Source: Fimbriimonadaceae bacterium (GTDB taxonomy: Bacteria > Armatimonadota > Fimbriimonadia > Fimbriimonadales > Fimbriimonadaceae). From it: a stretch of DNA of 64,000 nucleotides. The notes beneath the pieces were generated by a model that did no database searches, was not told the DNA's origin, and worked only from the letters and a program-made list of their open reading frames with translations. The stretch covers positions 995,362 to 1,059,361 of the forward strand of contig CP075364.1 of NCBI GenBank assembly GCA_019454105.1, read 5' to 3'. Within the stretch, counting starts at the first letter, position 1; each line of letters starts with the position of its first letter. Below, piece by piece: positions 24,457 to 32,443 of the stretch. The translations under genes and the position numbers were made by a program.

Positions 24457-26381
24457 CGCCCGTCCTCGACGCCCTGAACCACCGAGTCCTCATCTGGGAC
24501 GGTGCCATCGGGACGCAGTTCCAAAGGCGCGATCCCGGCAGCGAGGCGTTCGTGCTGGATCCCGATGGCTCATGGAGCGGCCGAGTGGCGGAAGCGGCCC
24601 AACGCCTCGGGGGTCGGATGCTCGACGGCTGCAACGAAATCTTGAACTTGACCCGGCCTGATCTGGTCGAATCGATCCATGCGGACTACTTTGCGGCTGG
24701 AAGCGACATGGTCGAAACGAACACCTTTGGCGCCACCAGCATAGTTTTGGCCGAATACGAGATCCCAGAGCTGGTTTTTGAGATCTCGCTGGCCGCCGCC
24801 CAGATCGCACGGCGGGCGGCAGATCGCTTTCAAGGCAAATTTGTGGCGGGCGCCCTCGGACCGGGGACAAAGCTCGTCAGCCTTGGACAAACCACGTGGG
24901 AAGAGCTTGAGTCTACGTACACGACCGGTTTCACCGCTTTGATCGAAGGTGGCGTCGACGTTCTTTTGCTCGAAACCCTCCAAGACCTCTTGATGGTCAA
25001 GGCCGGAGTCGTGGCCGCAAAGCGGGCGATGGCGGAGACCGGCAAGAGGCTGCCCCTCATCGTGCAGGTGACCATGGAGCAGACCGGCACGATGCTTTTG
25101 GGAAGCGAGATGGGAGCGGCCCTGGCGATGCTCGAGCAGTTCCCAGAAGTCGTGGCGGTCGGCATGAACTGCGCAACGGGGCCGGTCGAAATGGGGCCCC
25201 ACGTCCGCTTCCTCTCCCAGTTTTCGACACGGCCGTTGTCGGTTCAACCCAATGCGGGTCTTCCTGTCATGGAGCGCGGTCAGGCGGTCTACAAACTCAC
25301 CCCTGAAGAGCTGGCCCAACACCACGAGCACTTTGTCCGCGGGTTAGGGGTCGCGATGGTGGGCGGCTGCTGTGGGACGACTCCTGACCACATCCGCGCC
25401 GTCAAGGCCTCCGTAGACGGGCTCAAACCGAGCCCAGAAGCCCATTGGCAGAAGGTGCGGCGGCTTTTCCCCGGATTCGACTTCACCATCAAGACGCAGG
25501 ACCAAGCCGAAGCCAAAGCCCTCATCGGAGCGGCAAGCCTCTACCAGTTCCAACCCTATCGCCAAGACAACAGCTTCCTCATCATCGGCGAAAAGACCAA
25601 CGCGAACGGATCAAAGGCGTTCCGGGAGATGTTGGCGGCCGAAAATTGGGACGGCCTTACCGAAGTCGCGCGAGAACTGGAAGCGGAAGGGTCGCACATG
25701 CTCGACGTCTGTACAGCGTACGTCGGTCGGGACGAAGTGCGCGACATGACCACCTTGCTGCGATCGTACAACCAGCACATCACCGTTCCGATCATGATCG
25801 ACTCGACCGAGGTGCCCGTGATCGAGGCTGCCCTCCAGTGCCTGGCCGGAAAGCCTGTGGTGAACTCGATCAACTTCGAAGACGGCGAAGGACGCACCCG
25901 GGCGGTCTTGGAACTTTGCCGCAAGTACGGCGCGGCTGTAGTCGCCTTGACCATCGACGAACAAGGAATGGCGAAAACTGTCGACAAGAAGGTCGAGATC
26001 GCGGAGCGGACCATCGCATTCACCCGCGAATACGGCCTACCTGACCACGACGTGTTCTTCGACTGTCTCACTTTCACCCTTGGGTCCGGAGACGAGGAGT
26101 TTAGAAAGTCGGCGACTGCGACCTTGGACGCGATCCGTCAGATCAGGTCCCTCTTCCCGACCGTCAACACGACTCTCGGAGTCAGCAACGTCTCGTTTGG
26201 ACTCAAGCCAGCGGCCCGGATGGTCCTCAACTCGGTGTTCCTTCACTCCGCGCTTGAGGCGGGGCTCACCAGCGCGATCGTCCACTACAGCCGGATCAGG
26301 CCCGAGAGCCAGATCGACAGCACGGCATGGAAGGTCGCGAGCGACCTCGTCTTCGACCGCCGTCGAGTCGGGGCCGCCTAG
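24441..26381 (+). CDS. metH: Methionine synthase N-terminal half (homocysteine and pterin domains)
   Basis: A 646-residue protein equal to the N-terminal half of MetH. The homocysteine domain (about 1-330) has the zinc cysteines in MNCATGPVEM and GGCCGTTPDH. The pterin-binding domain (about 360-640) has IIGEKTNANGSKAFREML, DVCTAYVGRDE and TTLGVSNVSFGLK. It ends DLVFDRRRVGAA, exactly where intact MetH continues into YDPL-, the sequence with which the other half begins. It would transfer the methyl group from methyl-THF through B12 on the partner protein to homocysteine. ATG 24441 overlaps the GyrI-like gene by 16 bases. Confidence 0.92.
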   Translation: MADPLTPVLDALNHRVLIWDGAIGTQFQRRDPGSEAFVLDPDGSWSGRVAEAAQRLGGRMLDGCNEILNLTRPDLVESIHADYFAAGSDMVETNTFGATSIVLAEYEIPELVFEISLAAAQIARRAADRFQGKFVAGALGPGTKLVSLGQTTWEELESTYTTGFTALIEGGVDVLLLETLQDLLMVKAGVVAAKRAMAETGKRLPLIVQVTMEQTGTMLLGSEMGAALAMLEQFPEVVAVGMNCATGPVEMGPHVRFLSQFSTRPLSVQPNAGLPVMERGQAVYKLTPEELAQHHEHFVRGLGVAMVGGCCGTTPDHIRAVKASVDGLKPSPEAHWQKVRRLFPGFDFTIKTQDQAEAKALIGAASLYQFQPYRQDNSFLIIGEKTNANGSKAFREMLAAENWDGLTEVARELEAEGSHMLDVCTAYVGRDEVRDMTTLLRSYNQHITVPIMIDSTEVPVIEAALQCLAGKPVVNSINFEDGEGRTRAVLELCRKYGAAVVALTIDEQGMAKTVDKKVEIAERTIAFTREYGLPDHDVFFDCLTFTLGSGDEEFRKSATATLDAIRQIRSLFPTVNTTLGVSNVSFGLKPAARMVLNSVFLHSALEAGLTSAIVHYSRIRPESQIDSTAWKVASDLVFDRRRVGAA

Positions 26382-26390
26382 ATAGTTCGA

Positions 26391-26419
26391 GGCCCCCTGA
26401 GCTTGCGCGTCAGGGGGCC
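26391..26419. terminator. Bidirectional hairpin terminator
   Basis: GGCCCCCTGA and TCAGGGGGCC form a perfect 10-bp stem around a 9-base loop. It lies between the convergent ends of the metH N-half (stop 26381) and the 1023-residue gene (stop 26436). No clear T-run follows on either side, so efficiency is uncertain. Confidence 0.7.
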
Positions 26420-26435
26420 CCCGAAGTCACGGACC

Positions 26436-29400
26436 TCAGTTCACGACGAACGAGAGCCTGTCCACAAAGAGTTGCGGGTTGGCAGAGCTCGTCGGCGTGT
26501 TGTTCGGCACGATCGAGACCCGATAAACGATCTGCCCGTCGCTCTGCCGGACGTAGTTCGCCGGGTTCGTGATGTTGGTGGTCAAGGTCGTCTTGGTCGG
26601 CGAGGCGATCCTGGAATCGACCAAGTCGAACTGGTTCGTCGTACGGTTCAAGAGGCGCTGCTCGATCCGGTAGCCGGAGGCATCGACCCTGTAGACCAAC
26701 TCAATGCTGGCCGTCGTCGGGTTGTTCGGATGGGTGTACGTCCGGCCTTCCCACGCGATGAACGGGTCGGTCGGTTGGAGCCGGAGGAAGCCACGGTGGA
26801 CGAGGTCCACGTTGTCCTCGATGATGGTGTCCTTGAAGACGCCACCGACCCGCTGTCCGAACTGAGTGTTGAACTCGGTGAACCAGAGCTTGTTCGAGAC
26901 GCGGTAGGGCTGCACCCACGCGCGCCACGACTGGCCCTCGGCCCATTCCACGAACGACCAGAACATGCCCGGATACTTGGGATCGGCCTCGACGCCGTGA
27001 TAGTCGCCCCACCGGGTGCCCGTGTAGGCCCCGGTGTTGGCCTTATCGATCGCGCTCGTGGGCAGGGTGTTCAGCGGGTCGTTCGCCACGCGGCTCGACC
27101 GGGCCGAGGACAAGAACTCGCTCGGCGAGGATCGGGCGTACGCGACGCTCACGTTGTTGGCGTCGTCAGCGGCGATGGCGCTGAAGTGGGTGCGGATGGT
27201 GGAGCTAAGGTCCACCTTCCCGGACTGGACAAGGACGGGGTTCAGGCCCGAATTCGGCCATCCGCGCGGGTCAATTTGGTACCAGGCGGCGACGACCTTC
27301 GATGAATCGACGTGGTGCGTCGCCCAAAGGAAGCCGTTGCGGTACTTCACGCTCCAGAACCGAGCGTCGAACGCCGTGATCCGGTTGGAGGTGCCTCCCG
27401 ATGGCGGATTTTCTGGCCTGCCATAGCTCGGGACCGTCAAGGTGAACCTTTGGAAGGTCGGACCCGTCGTGAGCGGATTGCTCAGAGCGACGATGTCGAC
27501 CGCCGTGTTGTTCGTGGCCTCTTTGTGCTCGACCATGTAATAGACCGAGCCGCTGTCCTGCACGGGCGGAATGCCAGCGGACTGGGTGGAGGTCGGCAAC
27601 GCAGCCGATCGGATCACGCTCGGTGTCCCGCCGCTCAGCAACGGGGCCTTCTCGATGCAGAACACCGGATAGTTGGAGCCCATGCCGAACCCGTCACCGG
27701 TCACATAAAGCACGTTCGCGTCGACACCGAAGTTCGGTGAGTCGAAGAAGTTGCCTGCGAGGCTGGTCGTCAAGAAGCGGTATTTGTACCAGGTGCCGTT
27801 CGGGTCGCTGTCGTCAGAAACGGCGACCAGGGCGGCCGAGTCAGTGCCCGAACCAGCGCCCTGAGTGGACATCACCCAGAACCGGCCCGTCAGGTGGTCA
27901 TAGAAGCACTCTGGGTCATAGATGAAGTTGTCGGGAGCAGCGAGAGCGCCCCAAAAACCGTCTGTGAACCGCTGGTTAGCGATGAACGTGCGGTTGCCGT
28001 TCTTGTCGAAGAAGGCGATACCGTCGTTCACGACGACCACCAGCCAGTCCGGGCCGACAGCGATGTTGGTGTCCGGCGGGGTGAACGAAGTCTGCGAGTA
28101 GCCGTTGAAGCCGCCCCCGATCATCGGGATCTGGACGCCCCACTCGTTAACGATCCCCTTCATGTCGGAGATCGGCGGTTCGTGCGGTCGCGCGGTCGTG
28201 TCGACGATCGATTTATCGAGCTTGAGCTCCATCGGGCTGTCCAGGACTGGAGCGGCGATCGGCTCGGGCCGATCGGCCAGAGCCCGAAGCTCGGCTCTAG
28301 CAGCCGCTCCAGACTCGACGATGCGGGTGAAATAAACACCCGAATTGTCGGACGGCCCGCCATTTCCTGACCAGACGACCGTGAGGCCGTTGTCGTCGAA
28401 GGCCATCTGGCTCGACCCGTTGATATGGTTGAGCTTCTGGTCACCATCTTCGTAGCGCGTCACCCTGAAGGCCGGGGCGGTCGGGCGTCCGTCCGGGCCG
28501 AAGCTCTGGGCGAAAACGTTCGAACCTTTCGGCGTGGCGTTGTTCCAGGCCAGGACGAAGCTTCCGTCCTCGCGGCCCGCGACGGCCACGGCGTTCTGGT
28601 CGCCGGACTGACCGGTCGCTTCCACGGTGTGAGCCTTTCGGGTCAAGCTGGCGTCCAGTTGCGCGGCGCGAACGGCGAACCGGTTGCCGACATACTGCGT
28701 CCAGGCCAGCACAAGCCCGTTGCCCACCCGGGCCAAATTCGGCTCGATCGCGCTGTCTCCTGCGACCTTGACCTGCTGCCCGAGCTTGGATCCCGCAACG
28801 CTGAATTTGCGGGCCACAAGCCCGTGCGACTTGTTCTCGCCATCGAAACGCTGCCAGACGGCGACAAAGTCTCGACCGTCGAAGGCCACGCTCGGATTTG
28901 CGTCAGAACCCCCTGCGTTCTCCGAAAGCACGACCGGTGCCGAGAGCGGCTTTCCCTTCCCATCAAGGATCCTGGCGAAGACCCGGTTCTTCAAGTGGCC
29001 GACCTCGGCGAGCCAGACCATGGCGACCTTGCCGTCGCTCGACGAGGCCGAAACCGGCTGGAACTTGAGGCCTTTCGTGGGCTGATTGAGCATGGAGTCG
29101 CCAACGTAGACCCCCATCCTTTGGTCGTCCCGGAACCTTGCCTCATAGGCGGCGACGGGCTTGTCGCCGGTCCACGCCACCGTGGGCGAAGACTGGGGAG
29201 AGCCCTTGTCGCTGGTAGTCGGGGTCTCGGTGGACATTGGGCGTCCGAGTTGGTCGAACGTGCGAAGGTACACGCCGGAAAGGCCGTTGCGTTGGCGCCG
29301 GCTCTCCCAAGCCACCGCAAAACTGCCATCGGGCCGGACGGCGAGCGCTGGGTTCGACTGGGAACCGAAATGGAACTCGTTGACCCTGCCCTCGATGCGG

Positions 29401-29507
29401 ACATGGTCTTTCCCCTCCAATTCAACGATATCTGCCAAGCGCAGGTCGAGCCCAACAGGCCCGGTCGCGCCCAAGAGAGCGATCGAAGTCAAAGCAAAGT
29501 AGGTCAT
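26436..29507 (-). CDS. Large secreted beta-propeller-like protein with C-terminal beta domain
   Basis: A 1023-residue exported protein with a signal peptide (FALTSIALLGATGPVGLDL). The N-terminal ~400 residues hold repeated blade-like units with the pattern FAVAWESRR, PVAAYEARF, VAMVWLAEV, FVAVWQRFD, LVLAWTQYV, FVLAWNN and LTVVWSGNG, spaced roughly 45-50 residues: a seven-bladed propeller is plausible. The middle (450-880) contains PDTNIAVGPDWLVVVVND and other secreted-adhesin-like stretches. The last ~140 residues form a domain that resembles the C-terminus of the 515-residue protein at 32444. No peptidase or glycosidase motif is seen. A clear AGGAAGAGG ribosome binding site precedes the ATG. 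Ligand unknown. Confidence 0.85.
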   Translation of the reverse strand: MTYFALTSIALLGATGPVGLDLRLADIVELEGKDHVRIEGRVNEFHFGSQSNPALAVRPDGSFAVAWESRRQRNGLSGVYLRTFDQLGRPMSTETPTTSDKGSPQSSPTVAWTGDKPVAAYEARFRDDQRMGVYVGDSMLNQPTKGLKFQPVSASSSDGKVAMVWLAEVGHLKNRVFARILDGKGKPLSAPVVLSENAGGSDANPSVAFDGRDFVAVWQRFDGENKSHGLVARKFSVAGSKLGQQVKVAGDSAIEPNLARVGNGLVLAWTQYVGNRFAVRAAQLDASLTRKAHTVEATGQSGDQNAVAVAGREDGSFVLAWNNATPKGSNVFAQSFGPDGRPTAPAFRVTRYEDGDQKLNHINGSSQMAFDDNGLTVVWSGNGGPSDNSGVYFTRIVESGAAARAELRALADRPEPIAAPVLDSPMELKLDKSIVDTTARPHEPPISDMKGIVNEWGVQIPMIGGGFNGYSQTSFTPPDTNIAVGPDWLVVVVNDGIAFFDKNGNRTFIANQRFTDGFWGALAAPDNFIYDPECFYDHLTGRFWVMSTQGAGSGTDSAALVAVSDDSDPNGTWYKYRFLTTSLAGNFFDSPNFGVDANVLYVTGDGFGMGSNYPVFCIEKAPLLSGGTPSVIRSAALPTSTQSAGIPPVQDSGSVYYMVEHKEATNNTAVDIVALSNPLTTGPTFQRFTLTVPSYGRPENPPSGGTSNRITAFDARFWSVKYRNGFLWATHHVDSSKVVAAWYQIDPRGWPNSGLNPVLVQSGKVDLSSTIRTHFSAIAADDANNVSVAYARSSPSEFLSSARSSRVANDPLNTLPTSAIDKANTGAYTGTRWGDYHGVEADPKYPGMFWSFVEWAEGQSWRAWVQPYRVSNKLWFTEFNTQFGQRVGGVFKDTIIEDNVDLVHRGFLRLQPTDPFIAWEGRTYTHPNNPTTASIELVYRVDASGYRIEQRLLNRTTNQFDLVDSRIASPTKTTLTTNITNPANYVRQSDGQIVYRVSIVPNNTPTSSANPQLFVDRLSFVVN

Positions 29508-29529
29508 GGGATCCTCTTCCTAAGAAGAA

Positions 29530-29549
29530 GGGGCCGATTCAACGGCCCC
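29530..29549 (-). promoter_or_regulatory. Leader hairpin before the 1023-residue gene
   Basis: GGGGCCG and CGGCCCC pair in a perfect 7-bp stem with a 6-base loop. Read on the minus strand, it is followed by TTCTTCTT and then by the ribosome binding site of the gene starting at 29507. The layout fits an attenuator or mRNA-stabilising hairpin; it is too close to the start to be a terminator of another gene. Confidence 0.5.
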
Positions 29550-29614
29550 ACTCACTATTCTACGCCAGTCCGCCCTTTTTTGGCACTAGCAGTTTGGCTG
29601 GGTACGCTCGGCGC

Positions 29615-30832
29615 ATGGCATCAGTGGCCGTGATCGGTGGTGGCGTCGTCGGCCTTTTCTCGGCGTTGACCCTATCACAGCGGGGCCATGAGGTCACTGT
29701 GTTCGACGATGGGCGATTTGACCAGGGGTGTTCCTTCGGTAACTCTGGACTCCTTGTACCCTCTCACTTCGTTCCGTTGGCTTGTCCTGGAATCGTCGCC
29801 AAGGGCCTCAAGTGGTTGGCCGACCCGACGTCTCCCTTTCGGATCAAGCCTTCGTTCGATCCTCGGCTCGCGCGATGGTGCTGGCTGTTCCAGCGCTCTT
29901 GCTCGGTCGCCCATGTGGAGCGGAGCTCGCCGCTCCTTCGAGACCTGGCTTTGGAGAGCCTCGCCCAATATCGGCACCTCGCCTGGACGGGGTTCCGCGA
30001 GGCTGGCCTTTACATGGGATGCACGACCATCCATGGGCTCGAAGAAGAGGCGAAGTCTGCGGAGGTCGCGATGGCTCTTGGGCTACGGGCCGAAGTGCTT
30101 GACGAACCTGGCGCCAGGAAGGCCTTGCCCGGCTTCGAAGGAGCCGGGGCCGTCCATTACCCAGAGGACGGCCAGATCGATCCGTCGCGACTTATGGAGG
30201 CCCTTGTCGGTCAGGTGAAGTCCCATGGTGTCGCTCTTTTGCGCGAGCAGCGCGTCTGTCGATTGGCCCTCGATGGCGGCTCGGCGGTCGCCTTCGGCAA
30301 GGACGGGTCTCCCATCGATGCCGACTGGTTGGTCGTGGCCGCAGGGTCGAGGTCGGCAGAGCTCTTGCGCCCCCTTGGGCACGACCTTCCATTGGTCGGA
30401 GGCAAAGGTTATAGCTTTGTGGTGGAACAGCCATCTCCGAGCCTTGGGGCTCCGGTCATCCTCGTCGAGGACAAGGTCGCGATCAGCCCGCTCGGGGGGC
30501 AGGTTCGGCTCGGGGGAACCCTCGAGATCGGGACCAAGCCGGGGGAGATCGACATCAGGCGCGTGGAGGGGATCTCGACCGCGGCCAGGGCGGCGTTCCC
30601 GCAGTTTGGGACAACCGATCCACCGTCGGGCACGGTTTGGAGCGGTCAGCGGCCTTGCACGCCGGACGGCCTGCCGTACATAGGAGGCTTGAAAGGCGTC
30701 TCGAACCTGACTGTTGCGACGGGCCACGCGATGCTCGGCATGACCCTGGCCCCTGCCACCTCAAGGATCGTGGCCGACTGCGTCGAGGGCGGAATCGCCC
30801 CATCAGCCTTGGACCCGATGCGGTTCTCTTAG
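29615..30832 (+). CDS. FAD-dependent D-amino acid dehydrogenase-like oxidoreductase
   Basis: A 405-residue DAO-fold flavoprotein resembling DadA. The dinucleotide-binding motif VAVIGGGVVGLFSALTLSQR begins at residue 4, the DadA-type FGNSGLLVPSHFVPLA follows, and the C-terminal FAD contacts RPCTPDGLPYIGG and TGHAMLGMTLAPATSRIVA are in place. In the known family this oxidises D-amino acids (or glycine-like amines) with electrons passed to the respiratory chain. The ATG at 29615 directly precedes the FAD motif, so an earlier in-frame start at 29594 was rejected. The 3' end overlaps the convergent EEP gene by 4 bases. Confidence 0.88.
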   Translation: MASVAVIGGGVVGLFSALTLSQRGHEVTVFDDGRFDQGCSFGNSGLLVPSHFVPLACPGIVAKGLKWLADPTSPFRIKPSFDPRLARWCWLFQRSCSVAHVERSSPLLRDLALESLAQYRHLAWTGFREAGLYMGCTTIHGLEEEAKSAEVAMALGLRAEVLDEPGARKALPGFEGAGAVHYPEDGQIDPSRLMEALVGQVKSHGVALLREQRVCRLALDGGSAVAFGKDGSPIDADWLVVAAGSRSAELLRPLGHDLPLVGGKGYSFVVEQPSPSLGAPVILVEDKVAISPLGGQVRLGGTLEIGTKPGEIDIRRVEGISTAARAAFPQFGTTDPPSGTVWSGQRPCTPDGLPYIGGLKGVSNLTVATGHAMLGMTLAPATSRIVADCVEGGIAPSALDPMRFS

Positions 30833-32211
30833 TCGATCGTGGTCAGACCAGACGCAAGACCGAACGGAAGGACGAGGGCGACGAGGGAGACCGCGCGCTC
30901 CGGCTGGTCAGGGTCGTTCGACCGGATGAGGAGAGTCCCGGTCTTCAACCCGGGAGTGGACGTGTCGACCGAGATGATCCGGCCTTGCGACGACCCTGGG
31001 GCGACCACGAACGTTCCCGACGGGGCTTGGAACCCTTGTGACGCTTCGAGAGTGAATTCGAGGTTGGCAAGCCCGTTGGAGCCCCACTTCGCGACGTCGC
31101 CTGCATGGGTGACCGTGACGACAGCGTCCCGATGGGAGAAGGAGAGCGCGGTCCCGAAATCGATGACCGATGGGCTCGTGACTTTGGGTGGGACTCGGAG
31201 ATCCAAGAACACGGGCAGGTGCGCGTTACTGAATCCGCCGGCTGCGTCGATCAGAGCTTGGGCGATCGTCGGGCCCACCATCGTGTTGCCGGCCACCCGG
31301 AGCGAAGTGCCGTAACTCGTGCCGTCGTTGCCCCAGGTCCGGTACGAGTGGTTCGGGTCGTTCCAGGTCGTGGTCGAAAACGCGACGTTCGGGTTGCCTA
31401 GATAGTGGAACCCCTTTCCGTCCAAGAGATTGGAGCTCAAGAGGAGCTGGTCGAAACGGTCGTCCATGCCGACACCCGAAGGAACTGGGTCTTGGGAATG
31501 AAGGAACCGCATAGCGCTGTTCCGGTTCCATGTTCCTGGCGATTTCACTGGGTCAAAAAACTGACCATTGTTGTTGATTTTGGAACCGACCAGTTCTTGG
31601 TATGCGGCCTCGTTCGACGACTGCATGTTGAAGTCTCCGCCAAGGATAAACGGCCTGACTCCTAAGTTCTCGGCGTTCACCCGAATCCTTTCACATTCTA
31701 GCAACCGCCGGTCGCGGTCCGACGTCGTGGTGCCCGCCTTCATATGCGAGCTGTAAACTGCCAAAGTGGCGGTCGGCCCTGAGTAACCCAAGGGCCTGAC
31801 GTCATAGCGCATGATGTTGCGCGGATGGTTCGGGGCCGTTCCGCCAGTGGCCACAATAATCGCTTGAACAAACGTGACCCGCGACGTGCGGTAGTACATG
31901 GCCGAGTCAGTGTCTGGCCCGTCGACAAACGTGGCCAAAGCGTAATCTCCGGGCCCTCCGGGAGCGGCATTCAACAGGTTCCTCAGAGCTTGGGCGGAAC
32001 TCAGGCTTGTCATCTCCTGAACAATGAGGACGTCGGGGGTCACCGACCGGCCTTCGAACGTCCCGAGCAAAGCGGTCTGCAACTCGCTGACTCTGCCCCC
32101 AGAGTAGAACGTCAGGTTGTAGGTGCAGACTCTGAACTGGGCGAACGACAGCCCCGCAAAACACAAAAACAAGGCCGCAATCCAGCCCTTCAAAGCCGTC
32201 GTCTTCCGCAT
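30829..32211 (-). CDS. Secreted endonuclease/exonuclease/phosphatase-fold protein
   Basis: A 460-residue exported protein with signal peptide (WIAALFLCFAGLSFAQ) and an EEP (DNase-I-like) domain over about residues 25-345: RVCTYNLTF, IVQEMTSL (metal-binding Glu), YSSHMKAG and LGGDFNMQSSN are the expected motifs. The final motif is SNAHLPV where the family has SDHLPV, so a conserved Asp is replaced by Ala while the His is kept. A C-terminal Ig-like domain (350-460, with LEFTLEASQGFQAPSGTFVV) follows. It could degrade extracellular DNA or a phosphodiester. The end overlaps the DadA-like gene by 4 bases. Confidence 0.8.
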   Translation of the reverse strand: MRKTTALKGWIAALFLCFAGLSFAQFRVCTYNLTFYSGGRVSELQTALLGTFEGRSVTPDVLIVQEMTSLSSAQALRNLLNAAPGGPGDYALATFVDGPDTDSAMYYRTSRVTFVQAIIVATGGTAPNHPRNIMRYDVRPLGYSGPTATLAVYSSHMKAGTTTSDRDRRLLECERIRVNAENLGVRPFILGGDFNMQSSNEAAYQELVGSKINNNGQFFDPVKSPGTWNRNSAMRFLHSQDPVPSGVGMDDRFDQLLLSSNLLDGKGFHYLGNPNVAFSTTTWNDPNHSYRTWGNDGTSYGTSLRVAGNTMVGPTIAQALIDAAGGFSNAHLPVFLDLRVPPKVTSPSVIDFGTALSFSHRDAVVTVTHAGDVAKWGSNGLANLEFTLEASQGFQAPSGTFVVAPGSSQGRIISVDTSTPGLKTGTLLIRSNDPDQPERAVSLVALVLPFGLASGLTTID

Positions 32212-32443
32212 GGTTCGAGTCTACCTTTAGCCATCTTGAACCTCCTGAACTGATCCCGGACCCTTTGGCCTAAGACAATATTAACCGCTTGTTAAGACAC
32301 CTGGGTCTTTGTGTTAACCACTGGTATGGTTGGAACCGTCGGGGCAGTCGTTGCTGTCCTGCCTGAGTTCTATTGAGGAGTGGAGAAGGGTTCGCCTACA
32401 TTTTAGGTGTCGCTGACCTGCGCCTCATTGCGGAGCAAGAACT

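Noticed and set aside
20565-26381. Cobalamin riboswitch controlling the metH halves
   Set aside because: No B12-box-like structure was seen upstream; the N-half start lies inside another gene and the C-half start follows a gene by only 7 bases.
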